Part shown: piece by piece, positions 45,129 through 52,044 of the stretch | Position numbering within the stretch: the first letter of the stretch is position 1 | Layout of the letters: every line of letters begins with the position of its first letter | Assembly: GCF_010811875.1 (NCBI RefSeq) | Contig: NZ_VKHP01000029.1 | Span: 1-52,044 of the forward strand | Source: Bradyrhizobium uaiense | GTDB taxonomy: Bacteria > Pseudomonadota > Alphaproteobacteria > Rhizobiales > Xanthobacteraceae | Reading direction: 5' to 3' | Length of the DNA: 52,044 nt | Made by a program: the position numbers and the translations under genes | Notes under the pieces: model-generated | What the model was told of the DNA's origin: nothing | What the model saw: the letters and a program-made list of their open reading frames with translations, nothing else | The model's database searches: none

Positions 45129-45404
45129 CTACTTAGCAATATTGAAAGTTTGCGCCTTCGCATTGAGAGCTTGCATTTGAATTTCCAGGCTGCTCACTCG
45201 GTTGTTGATCTCGTTGATCAGTTTGTAGGTACGGTCCAGCTCAACTTCTTGCTGGGCTAGCCGCTGCTGCTCGACCTTCCGCAACTCCAGAGTGGCTTCG
45301 GTGCCTTGTTGTCCCAGATGCCTCCGCTGCACCTCGGATAATCCGATCGAGACCGCGTTAAGAATGACAGCCACTATCAAAATCGCTCGCGTTGAAATTG
45401 TCAT
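45129..45404 (-). CDS. Small membrane-anchored coiled-coil protein
   Basis: This unrecognised 91-residue protein begins with a membrane segment (AILIVAVILNAVSIGL, ~6-22). A charged, heptad-like helix follows to the end (QQRLAQQEVELDRTYKLINE and NNRVSSLEIQMQALNA). The topology suggests a protein tethered in the inner membrane with its coiled coil outside. The ATG at 45404 has GAGGG 4 nt upstream; a start at 45434 would add 10 polar residues. It lies 42 nt downstream of another small membrane-protein gene, so the two may be co-transcribed. No function can be assigned. Confidence 0.6.
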   Translation of the reverse strand: MTISTRAILIVAVILNAVSIGLSEVQRRHLGQQGTEATLELRKVEQQRLAQQEVELDRTYKLINEINNRVSSLEIQMQALNAKAQTFNIAK

Positions 45405-45446
45405 GAATCCCTCGGCAATTTTGCTGCGTTGCACAATCTGAGGTGG

Positions 45447-45854
45447 TCATTCGAGGCGATACTTCCTTCCGTTGGTGTTTGGGTCGGTATTGTCACTCGA
45501 CGAGAACATCAGCACCGGGACCGTCTCATCCTGCTGACGGTAGAACTTATAGAGACCGTGGCCCTTTGACGAGATATCTTGCGGATCGCTGTTTGCTGGT
45601 CCTAGTGGCTTGTCGTTCTCGTAAAGGCGGGCAGATTGGATCTGTGCAAGCGGATACTTGACCACTGCGACGTATGCGTGGCCTTGCCAGAGACGAAAAA
45701 CACCACGAATCCACGGGTCAGGCGCTTGCGGAGGGATCAGGTAGAGAAACCCACTTGCAGTCAATGCGAACAGCGTTGAGCCAATTGTCACTAGCATGCT
45801 GGAGGGCATGCTGGAAAACTTAAAGAACGGCAGTTTTTTCTGGCTCGTGGTCAC
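45447..45854 (-). CDS. Unknown small protein with one membrane anchor
   Basis: This 135-residue protein starts at GTG 45854. A hydrophobic segment near the N-terminus (SMLVTIGSTLFALTASGFLYLI, ~19-40) is followed by a soluble ~95-residue domain with alternating strands (WQGHAYVAVVKYPLAQIQSA, ARLYENDKPLGP, LYKFYRQQDETVPVLMFSSS). The layout suggests a periplasmic or surface-facing domain on a signal anchor. I do not recognise the family. Its start overlaps the end of the next upstream minus-strand frame by 35 nt. It sits between two other small membrane proteins, so a small unknown operon is likely. Confidence 0.6.
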   Translation of the reverse strand: MTTSQKKLPFFKFSSMPSSMLVTIGSTLFALTASGFLYLIPPQAPDPWIRGVFRLWQGHAYVAVVKYPLAQIQSARLYENDKPLGPANSDPQDISSKGHGLYKFYRQQDETVPVLMFSSSDNTDPNTNGRKYRLE

Positions 45855-46017
45855 CAGACTGTGGCCTCTCGGATGTGCGCCGGATACCGCCGTAGAAGTT
45901 ATGCGACTCCGACAAGCCTTGCTCTCGACCTTCGCGGAAGCCCATCCGATACGCTATTTTGGAGCACAGCGCGAGGAGCAAAATCGAACCTGCAGCGAGG
46001 GTGAGCGAGGTTATCAT
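45820..46017 (-). CDS. Very small membrane protein, unknown
   Basis: This 65-residue frame has a hydrophobic N-terminus (ITSLTLAAGSILLLALCSKI) followed by a basic and polar tail (RMGFREGREQGLSESHNFYG). The amphipathic pattern and position ahead of two other small membrane-protein genes make it plausible. No clear ribosome-binding site is visible upstream of 46017, and its last 35 nt overlap the following gene, so it could be spurious. Confidence 0.4.
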   Translation of the reverse strand: MITSLTLAAGSILLLALCSKIAYRMGFREGREQGLSESHNFYGGIRRTSERPQSGDHEPEKTAVL

Positions 46018-46562
46018 GCAAGACGCCGACGGTTGACCAGCATCGAATCATGTACCCGTTAAGAAGGCCATTGCGTATGGGTGTCAAGTCATCGTCTTAG
46101 TCTGATTCCTTCGGCGGAGTTTTCTTCCGTATTTTTGTGGGATTTGCATCCGTGTTCGGCGAACTCCGGCGTGCGATTTTGGGTCCGTAGGGAGCCAGCC
46201 GACGAGTGGGCGTGTGACTGCCCGACGAGAGCTATATTTTGGGACTTCGATGCTGCTCCGTCTTTCGCCGCTTTGGATGGTTGCCAGGCTTCTTATCTTC
46301 TTCAGATGGTGATTTCACCTCGGTGAGCGGAGGTGTGGATAGCCAGCCGTGCCCCTCGTAGCGCCAGGCTGCCTTTCTATTCGGGCCGGAGGCCCTCAGA
46401 CATTCGCCACATCTCTACGGCCCCCGGATGGACATATACGCCTTGCTTTACTCCAAGTTTTCTGGGTAATGGACCTTATCGTGCGGCTCGCAAGGCCGCT
46501 TGTTCCCTCGGTTTTTCGGCTGGCTTCAATGGCCGGTCACGAGACAAGACAGGGCCTGTTGC
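46018..46562. other. 545-nt gap without a recognised gene
   Basis: The region separates divergent transcripts (minus genes ending at 46017, plus dehydrogenase gene at 46563) and must hold the promoter of the latter. Base composition is more AT/T-rich than in the flanking coding DNA, especially around 46100-46300. I see no convincing gene, repeat or operator in it. Confidence 0.5.
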
Positions 46563-47624
46563 ATGATCAGATTTGGCCTGCTCGGGTGCGGGCGTATTGC
46601 CAAGCGTCATTCCGATCTCTTGGGTGGCAATCATATCGCGGGAGCGAGCCTGGTTGCGGTTTGCGATCCGATCCGCGCACGCGCTGATGCCGTTGCCGGG
46701 AAGTTCGGCGTTCCCGCCCATTACGACATGGACGAGTTCCTGGCGCGCAGGGATATCGACGCAGTTGCCGTGCTGACCCCGAGCGGGTTGCACCCCGCGC
46801 ATGTGATCGCCTGCGCCAAGGCTGGAAAGCACGTGGTGGTCGAGAAGCCGATGGCGCTGCGGCTGCAGGATGCCGACGACATGATCCGGGCCTGCGACGA
46901 GGCCGGCGTCAAGATGTTCATCGTCAAGCAGAACCGTTTCAACGTGCCGGTAGTCAAGGCGCGCGAGGCGCTCGATGCCGGCCGCTTCGGCAAGCTCATC
47001 CTGGGGACGGTCCGGGTGCGCTGGTGCCGGGATCAGGCCTATTACGACCAGGACGATTGGCGCGGCACCTGGGCCTATGACGGCGGCGTGCTGACCAATC
47101 AGGCGAGCCACCATGTCGACATGCTGGAGTGGTTCTTCGGCGACGTCGTGAGCGTGCATGCGCGCGCGACGACGGCGTTGGCCAATATCGAAACCGAGGA
47201 TACGGCCGTCGCAACGCTGAAGTTCCGCAACGGCGCGCTCGGGATCATCGAGGCGACCACCGCGGCGCGTCCGACCGATCTCGAGGGCTCGCTATCGATT
47301 CTCGGCGAGAAGGGTACGGTCGAGATTTCCGGCTTCGCGGTCAACCAGATCCGCCACTGGCGCTTTGTCAACGAGCTGCCGTCGGACAAGGACGTGGTGG
47401 AGAAGTTCTCGGTCAACCCGCCCAACGTCTACGGCTTCGGCCATCAGGCCTACTACCATCACGTGGTCGATTGCCTGGAGAACCAACGCGCTGCGCTGGT
47501 CGATGGGCTCGAGGGCCGCAAGAGCCTGGAGCTGATCTCGGCCCTCTATGAGTCGATCGAGACCGGTGAGGAAGTTGCGCTGCGCTTCACGCCGCGCTTG
47601 AGCCGATTGGGTGTCGTTTCGTGA
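46563..47624 (+). CDS. Gfo/Idh/MocA sugar dehydrogenase, second set
   Basis: This is a 353-residue NAD-dependent oxidoreductase. IRFGLLGCGRIAKRH is the dinucleotide-binding start, VLTPSGLHPAHVIACAKAGK and VVEKPMAL carry the catalytic Lys. KQNRFNVPV, WRGTWAYDGGVLTNQASHHV (with the active-site His) and GTVEISGFA follow. It resembles WlbA-type UDP-GlcNAcA 3-dehydrogenases more than catabolic dehydrogenases, but is clearly not a recent copy of the enzyme at 16175. The ATG at 46563 fits the glycine-rich start; an in-frame codon at 46500 would add unconserved residues. It overlaps the acetyltransferase gene by 4 nt and starts a three-gene operon. Confidence 0.85.
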   Translation: MIRFGLLGCGRIAKRHSDLLGGNHIAGASLVAVCDPIRARADAVAGKFGVPAHYDMDEFLARRDIDAVAVLTPSGLHPAHVIACAKAGKHVVVEKPMALRLQDADDMIRACDEAGVKMFIVKQNRFNVPVVKAREALDAGRFGKLILGTVRVRWCRDQAYYDQDDWRGTWAYDGGVLTNQASHHVDMLEWFFGDVVSVHARATTALANIETEDTAVATLKFRNGALGIIEATTAARPTDLEGSLSILGEKGTVEISGFAVNQIRHWRFVNELPSDKDVVEKFSVNPPNVYGFGHQAYYHHVVDCLENQRAALVDGLEGRKSLELISALYESIETGEEVALRFTPRLSRLGVVS

Positions 47625-48088
47625 ATCGGCCGGAAGTGCATCAGGCCAGCGTGCGCGATGTCACGTTCGGCGAGCGCGTCAAGATCGTCGAGCCCTGCAA
47701 TCTCTATGGCTGCAAGCTCGGTGACGACTGCTTCATCGGGCCCTTCACCGAGATCCAGAAAGGCGTGGTCGTCGGGGCGCGCACCCGCGTGCAGTCGCAT
47801 GCGTTTGTCTGCGAGCTCGTCGCCATCGGTGACGATTGCTTCGTGGGCCACGGCGTGATGTTCGTCAACGACACGTTCGCAACCGGCGGCCCGGCGCGCG
47901 GACGCAAGGAGCTGTGGCGCGAGACCGTGATCGGCAATCGGGTGTCGATCGGCTCCAACGCCACGATCATGCCGGTCAGGATCGCGGACGATGTCGTCAT
48001 CGGTGCGGGATCTGTGGTGACCAAGGACATCACGACATCAGGCACCTATGCCGGCAATCCGGCGCGCCGGCTGCTGGCGAGCCAATAG
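47621..48088 (+). CDS. Hexapeptide-repeat N-acetyltransferase, second set
   Basis: This 155-residue left-handed beta-helix protein has repeats through most of its length (VTFGERVKIVEPCNLYGCKL, CFIGPFTEIQKGVVVGART, VSIGSNATIMPVRIADDVVI). FVNDTFATGGPARG sits in the position where WbpD has the FTNVNNPRA loop, and the tail SGTYAGNPARRLL matches the family. It is shorter than the enzyme at 17110 by about 40 residues, lacking the C-terminal tail. The GTG start overlaps the dehydrogenase stop (GTGA). It probably acetylates the 3-amino group formed by the aminotransferase that follows 10 nt later. Confidence 0.85.
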   Translation: MNRPEVHQASVRDVTFGERVKIVEPCNLYGCKLGDDCFIGPFTEIQKGVVVGARTRVQSHAFVCELVAIGDDCFVGHGVMFVNDTFATGGPARGRKELWRETVIGNRVSIGSNATIMPVRIADDVVIGAGSVVTKDITTSGTYAGNPARRLLASQ

Positions 48089-48098
48089 GGGAACATCG

Positions 48099-49196
48099 AT
48101 GGCTGTGCCGTATGCCGACCTGCAACTGCAATACCAGTCGATCAAGGGCGAGATCGATGCGGCGATCGCCGGCGTGATCCGCGACAACGCCTTCATCCGC
48201 GGCAGCTATGTCGACGTCTTCGAGCGCGAGTTTGCCGCGGCTGCCGAGGTCGCTCACTGCGTATCCTGTGCCAACGGCACCGACGCGCTTTACCTCGCCA
48301 TGCGGGCGCTGAAGGTGCAGCCGGGCGACGAGGTGATCACCACGGCGCATTCCTGGATCTCGACCGCGGCGATGATCACCCATTCCGGTGCCACCGTCGT
48401 ATTCTGCGACACCGATGATGCGACGTTCACGATCGATCCGGCCGCGATCGAGGCGGCGATCACGCCGCGCACGGTCGGCATCATCCCGGTGCATCTGTAC
48501 GGCCAGCCCGCGGATATGGACGCGATCATGGCAATCGCACAGAAGCACAAGCTGTGGGTGATCGAGGATTGCGCCCAGGCCCATCTCGCGCGTTACAAGG
48601 GCCGCATGGTCGGCACCTTCGGCGAGGCCGCGACCTATTCGTTCTATCCCGGCAAGAATCTCGGCGCGATGGGCGATGCCGGCGCGGTCGTCACAAACGA
48701 CAAGGCACTGGCCGAACAGATGGCCATGCTGGCGCGCCATGGCGGGCTGGTGAAGCACCAGCATCACATCGAGGGCATCAACAGCCGGCTTGACGGCATG
48801 CAGGCCGCGATCCTCTCGGCCAAGCTGCCGCATCTCGCCGCCTGGACCGAGGCCCGGCAGGCCGCAGCCGAAGTCTATGATGCCGGTCTCAACCAGATCG
48901 AGGACGTCGTGGTGCCCGAGGTCGCGCCGGCGCGCAGCCACGTCTATCACCTCTACACGATCAGGCATCCGCGCCGCGACGCGCTCGCCGCACACCTCAA
49001 TGCCAATGGGGTGCAGACCGCGATCAATTACCCGACGGCGCTGCCGTTCCTGCCGGCCTACGCCCGGTTCAATCACCGGCCGGAGCAATTCCCCAACGCG
49101 CATCGCGATCAGGGCCGGATTCTCTCGCTGCCGATGTTCGCCGAGATCACGCGCCAGCAGCAGGATGAAGTGATCGAGCTGGTTCGGAAGTTCTGA
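48099..49196 (+). CDS. WbpE-like DegT/DnrJ/EryC1 sugar aminotransferase
   Basis: This 365-residue PLP aminotransferase starts MAVPYADLQLQYQSIKGEID, close to the WbpE/WlbC family. CVSCANGTDALYLAMRAL, GDEVITTAHSW, VIPVHLYGQPADMD-like PVHLYGQPADMD and VIEDCAQAHLARYKG are intact. SFYPGKNLGAMGDAGAV contains the Schiff-base Lys, and HHIEGINSRLDGMQAAIL completes the substrate site. The ATG at 48099 follows GGGGAA; a start at 48048 would overlap the acetyltransferase gene by 41 nt. It can supply the 3-amino step for both dehydrogenase-acetyltransferase sets in the window. Confidence 0.9.
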   Translation: MAVPYADLQLQYQSIKGEIDAAIAGVIRDNAFIRGSYVDVFEREFAAAAEVAHCVSCANGTDALYLAMRALKVQPGDEVITTAHSWISTAAMITHSGATVVFCDTDDATFTIDPAAIEAAITPRTVGIIPVHLYGQPADMDAIMAIAQKHKLWVIEDCAQAHLARYKGRMVGTFGEAATYSFYPGKNLGAMGDAGAVVTNDKALAEQMAMLARHGGLVKHQHHIEGINSRLDGMQAAILSAKLPHLAAWTEARQAAAEVYDAGLNQIEDVVVPEVAPARSHVYHLYTIRHPRRDALAAHLNANGVQTAINYPTALPFLPAYARFNHRPEQFPNAHRDQGRILSLPMFAEITRQQQDEVIELVRKF

Positions 49197-49227
49197 TCGC
49201 GATCGTGGCCTCGCGCCGGGCGCGGGC

Positions 49228-49755
49228 TCAGCCTCGCAGCAGAGGCCGCAGGAACAGTTCCAGATTGGGGCCCGAGAACAGGTGGCCCTTCAGGCCCGCT
49301 GCGCGCGCGGCCTCGAGATCGGTCGGCTGGTCGCCGACCAGGAAGCTTCGCTCGACGTCGACCGGAAAGCGCTCCAGGAGATCGTTGATCATGCCCGGAG
49401 AGGGCTTGCGGCGGTGGCTGACCTGCCGATATCGCTCCACGGTCCCCTCAGGATGGAACGGGCAGTATTCGAAGGCGTCGATATGTGCGCCGATCCTGCC
49501 GAGCTCAGCCGCCATCCAGTCGTGAAGCTGCTGGATGTGGGACTCCTCATAGAGGCCTCTTGCAACACCGGACTGGTTGGTCACGACAAACGCGAAATAG
49601 CCGATGTCGTTGACGGCTTTCACGGCCTCGCGCGCGCCGTCGATCCAGATCAGCCTGTGGCTCTCGAAGAGGTAGCCGATGTCCCTGTTGAGGACGCCGT
49701 CCCGATCGAAGAAAACCGCCGGTCGTCGCGGCTGATTTCCTGAAACGTTGTTCAT
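49228..49755 (-). CDS. gmhB: HAD-family heptose-bisphosphate phosphatase-like
   Basis: This 175-residue HAD-IIIA phosphatase has FFDRDGVLN with the two catalytic Asp (D17, D19). VVTNQSGVARG, the metal-site segment CPFHPEGTVERY, RKPSPGM and FLVGDQPTDLEAARAAG follow. The layout is that of D-glycero-D-manno-heptose 1,7-bisphosphate 7-phosphatase, although GmhB normally has further Cys in the zinc loop and here only one is evident. Histidinol-phosphatase-like substrates are an alternative. It is on the minus strand, converging with the aminotransferase gene (31 nt apart). Its function would be in heptose supply for LPS. Confidence 0.8.
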   Translation of the reverse strand: MNNVSGNQPRRPAVFFDRDGVLNRDIGYLFESHRLIWIDGAREAVKAVNDIGYFAFVVTNQSGVARGLYEESHIQQLHDWMAAELGRIGAHIDAFEYCPFHPEGTVERYRQVSHRRKPSPGMINDLLERFPVDVERSFLVGDQPTDLEAARAAGLKGHLFSGPNLELFLRPLLRG

Positions 49756-49858
49756 GAGCTGGTGATCCGTATGTCTCTGCGAGGCATGAACTAGCTCAAT
49801 AGTTCACAATGCCCCGCGCGACAAATCCGGACCGACCACGCTCCGGGGGCTTTTGCGT

Positions 49859-51082
49859 TTATCGCTCGTCCACAATCACCTTGCCGTCATTCGGCAGCGA
49901 GCCGGTCCCGACCAGCTCGACGGCTCCGCCAAGTTTTGTCACGGCGCGCAGCGTCGCCGCGACTTCATTCAGAAGGGCCTCCGGCGGGGAAGCGCATTCG
50001 GCCCTCAGCGTCATCGCGTCGGTCTCGCCGGCACGCGTGACGACGAGGCGCAGCCGTCCGAGCTCGGGATGGCGCTTGCCGATTTCCGCGATCTGCTCGG
50101 GGCGCACGAACATGCCCTTCACCTTGGTGGTCTGGTCGGCGCGGCCCATCCAGCCCTTGATGCGCATATTGGTGCGTCCGCACCGGCTCGCGCCGGGCAG
50201 GACCGCGGTCAGATCGCCGAGCGCGAGGCGGATCCAGGGATGATGCGGATCGAGCGAGGTCACCACGATCTCGCCCACGTCACCCGGCGCAACGGGATCG
50301 CCGGTGCCGGGCTTGACGATCTCCAGGATCAAATCCTCATTGACCGTCATTCCCTCGCGCGCCGGGGTCTCGAACGCGATCAGTCCGAGATCGGCGGTGC
50401 CGAAGGCCTGGTAGGCCTCGACGCCGCGCGACTTCATCTCCTCCTGCAACGATTTCGGAAATGCGGCGCCGGAGACCAGCGCGCGCTTGATCGAGGAGAC
50501 GTCGCGGCCGCCGGTGGCGGCCGCGTCCAGCAGGATCTTCAGGAAATCAGGGGTGCCGCTATAGCCGACCGGGCGATAGGCCTCGATCAGCTCGAACTGC
50601 TGCTCGGTGTTGCCGGGGCCTGCCGGGATCACCGCGCAGCCGAGCGCCCGCGCTGACGCGTCGAAGATGAAGCCGCCGGGGGTCAGGTGGTAGCTGAAGG
50701 TGTTCAGCACCACGTCCCCCTCGCGAAAGCCCGCCGCAAACAGCGCCCGTGCGCCGCGCCACGGGTCTGTCTGGCGGCCTTCGGGCTCGAAGATCGGTCC
50801 GGGCGAGGTGAACAGCCGGGCGAATGAGCCGGGCTTGTCGGCCACGAAGCCGCCGAACGGTGGGGCGGCCTTGTGCAGGGCAGGGAGTTCCGACTTGCGC
50901 AGCACCGGCAGCCCCGCCAGGGCCTCCCGGCTGGTGATGGAGGCGGGATCGATGCCCCTGAGCAGGTTGGCGTAGGCCGGCGCGGCCATCGCCTTGCGCA
51001 GCACCTCCGGCAGCCGGGCGAACAGGACGGCCTCACGCTCGGCCGGATCGCGCGTTTCAAGGGCGTCGTAGTGGTCGGTCAT
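49859..51082 (-). CDS. PaaK-like phenylacetate-CoA ligase family protein
   Basis: This 407-residue adenylate-forming enzyme is of the PaaK group. SGTPDFLKILLDAA, LVSGAAFPKSLQEEM, QAFGTADLGLIAFE (AMP-binding core with the Glu), GDVGEIVVTSL, WIRLALGDL and TKVKGMFVRPEQI (hinge) are visible. The Ser/Thr/Gly-rich P-loop of the family is degenerate here (LFTSPGPIFEPEG). Length is slightly under typical PaaK. It is divergent from the AGE gene across 108 nt, which likely hold both promoters, and does not look functionally tied to the polysaccharide genes. Confidence 0.85.
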   Translation of the reverse strand: MTDHYDALETRDPAEREAVLFARLPEVLRKAMAAPAYANLLRGIDPASITSREALAGLPVLRKSELPALHKAAPPFGGFVADKPGSFARLFTSPGPIFEPEGRQTDPWRGARALFAAGFREGDVVLNTFSYHLTPGGFIFDASARALGCAVIPAGPGNTEQQFELIEAYRPVGYSGTPDFLKILLDAAATGGRDVSSIKRALVSGAAFPKSLQEEMKSRGVEAYQAFGTADLGLIAFETPAREGMTVNEDLILEIVKPGTGDPVAPGDVGEIVVTSLDPHHPWIRLALGDLTAVLPGASRCGRTNMRIKGWMGRADQTTKVKGMFVRPEQIAEIGKRHPELGRLRLVVTRAGETDAMTLRAECASPPEALLNEVAATLRAVTKLGGAVELVGTGSLPNDGKVIVDER

Positions 51083-51190
51083 GTCAGGTCCTTTGGCAGG
51101 TCCTTGAGAGGATGTGCGCAGGTTGCGTGCCGGTCCGCCCGTGCTATCAGACGGTGACCGCTGACATTGGGACGGTTCCAGGAAGCACGA

Positions 51191-51900
51191 TGGCTGAGGC
51201 AGAGAGCGTTGCGGCGGACGGGGCCGCCGATGTCGTCGCGAGGTTGAAGGGCCGCATCATCGACCATGCGCTGCCGCTGTGGTCGACCACAGGCGGGGAC
51301 AGCACCGCCGGCGGCTTTGTCGACCGGTTGCTTCAGGATGGGACAGCCGATCACGCCGCGCCGCGCCGGACCATGGTGCAGGCGCGCCAGATCTATTGCT
51401 ATGCCAAGGCGGCCCAGCTGGGCTGGTATCCCGACGGCCGCGCGGTCGCACTGAAGGGGCTGGAATTCCTGCTGGCCAAGGCCAAGGCGCCGGACGGCCG
51501 GCCGGGCTTCGTCTTCAGCCTGACGCCGGAAGGCGGCGTGCATGACCCGCTGCGCGACACCTACGGCCATGCCTTCATCCTGCTCGCGCTGGCGACCGTC
51601 TACAGCCTCGACCGGGATGCCCAGGTCCGCGCCGAGATCGACGCGCTGCTGTCGTTCCTCGACACGCAGTTGCGTTCGCCCCATGGCGGCTTCCAGGAGG
51701 GCCTGCCGCCGTCGATGCCGCGCCGGCAGAACCCGCAAATGCATCTGTTCGAGGCGATGATCGCCTGCTTCGACGCGACGCACGATCTGTCGTTCCAGAA
51801 CCGCGCCGGCGATTTCTTCGCGCTGTTCCTGGCCAACCTCTACGACAAGCAGACGCGCACCCTCGGCGAATATTTCGAGGAGGCCTGGGCGAAGATCCCG
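51191..51900 (+). CDS. AGE-family sugar epimerase/isomerase, N-terminal part
   Basis: The first ~237 residues of an N-acylglucosamine 2-epimerase/mannose isomerase-type (alpha/alpha)6-barrel are visible. TMVQARQIYCYAKAAQLGW, GFVFSLTPEGG, DTYGHAFILLALATVY, NPQMHLFEAMIACFDAT and RTLGEYFEEAW follow the family order. The start ATG at 51191 has AGGAAG 4 nt upstream. After AWAKIPP the expected central and C-terminal parts do not follow. Instead the next ~140 nt encode the family's C-terminal segment on the opposite strand. The reading frame stays open to the window end by chance, but that translation (rich in Ala, Ser and Arg) is not protein-like. The gene is therefore broken, either truly or by assembly. 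Confidence 0.85.
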
Positions 51901-52044
51901 CCGGCCACGGGATGGCGGAGATACTGCCGTGCGAGCAGCACCAGCGCCGCGCGCGCCGCGTCCGCAGCGCCGGCTTCGCCCGACTCGGCCTGCGCGACCC
52001 ACGCCTTCGCCAGCGCGCGCTGCGGCCACAGCCGCCGGGAGTGG
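51901..52044 (-). pseudogene. Inverted C-terminal fragment of the AGE-family gene
   Basis: Read on the minus strand, this end segment gives HSRRLWPQRALAKAWVAQAE followed by ARAALVLLARQYLRHPVAGG. RLWPQ is the well-known late motif of AGE-family enzymes, and HPVAGG the segment after it. In an intact gene these would lie about 60-100 residues downstream of EYFEEAW on the same strand. Here they are reversed immediately after it, with the junction near 51893-51905. It is an inversion or a fold-back chimera; the matching middle of the gene is absent from the window. Confidence 0.75.

Overview
The window looks like a chromosomal stretch of a GC-rich alphaproteobacterium, most likely Bradyrhizobium or a close relative. 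This is inferred from high GC with G/C-ending codons, the rhizobial style of the repeat-rich secreted protein, and the mix of surface-polysaccharide genes. No rRNA, tRNA, CRISPR array, transposase or phage gene was recognised.

Layout. (1) 1-8.7 kb: the 3' part of a large repeat adhesin, a small GT-A glycosyltransferase on the minus strand, a decayed copy of the adhesin C-terminal module, and a type I secretion ABC transporter with its HlyD adaptor. (2) 8.9-11.4 kb, minus strand: two glycosyltransferases carrying cysteine clusters. (3) 11.7-43.1 kb, plus strand, tightly packed: an asparagine synthase, a WbuB-like glycosyltransferase, a winged-helix regulator with paired palindromic operators, an RfaH/NusG-like antiterminator followed by an ops-like element, wbpB-wbpD-epimerase, a second asparagine synthase, a Wzm/Wzt polysaccharide exporter, a methyltransferase, a FemAB-deacetylase fusion, sulfate activation (cysD, cysNC), a second FemAB-type protein, a sulfotransferase, a DegT aminotransferase, two very large fused glycosyltransferases, a third asparagine synthase, another methyltransferase, an epimerase-like protein and wbpA. 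(4) 43.2-46.0 kb, minus strand: a polytopic membrane protein that could be a polymerase, and three small unknown membrane-anchored proteins. (5) 46.6-49.2 kb, plus strand: a second dehydrogenase-acetyltransferase-aminotransferase set of Wbp type. (6) 49.2-52.0 kb: a GmhB-like phosphatase, a PaaK-like ligase and an AGE-family epimerase whose C-terminal part is inverted at the window end.

How the genes fit together. WbpA, WbpB, a WbpE-type aminotransferase and WbpD would make UDP-2,3-diacetamido-uronic acids. Three glutamine-dependent amidotransferases could amidate uronic acid carboxyls. CysD/CysNC would make PAPS for the sulfotransferase. FemAB-type acyltransferases, a deacetylase-like domain and methyltransferases would decorate the chain, and Wzm/Wzt would export it. 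The product is therefore inferred to be a heavily modified, probably sulfated and amidated surface polysaccharide. It sits beside a type I secreted adhesin, and the two may share ops-like leader elements.

The most unusual element is a set of six related glycosyltransferase modules, each with a cysteine cluster at the same place. They occur as two separate adjacent genes and as two fused genes in which the two module types appear in opposite orders.
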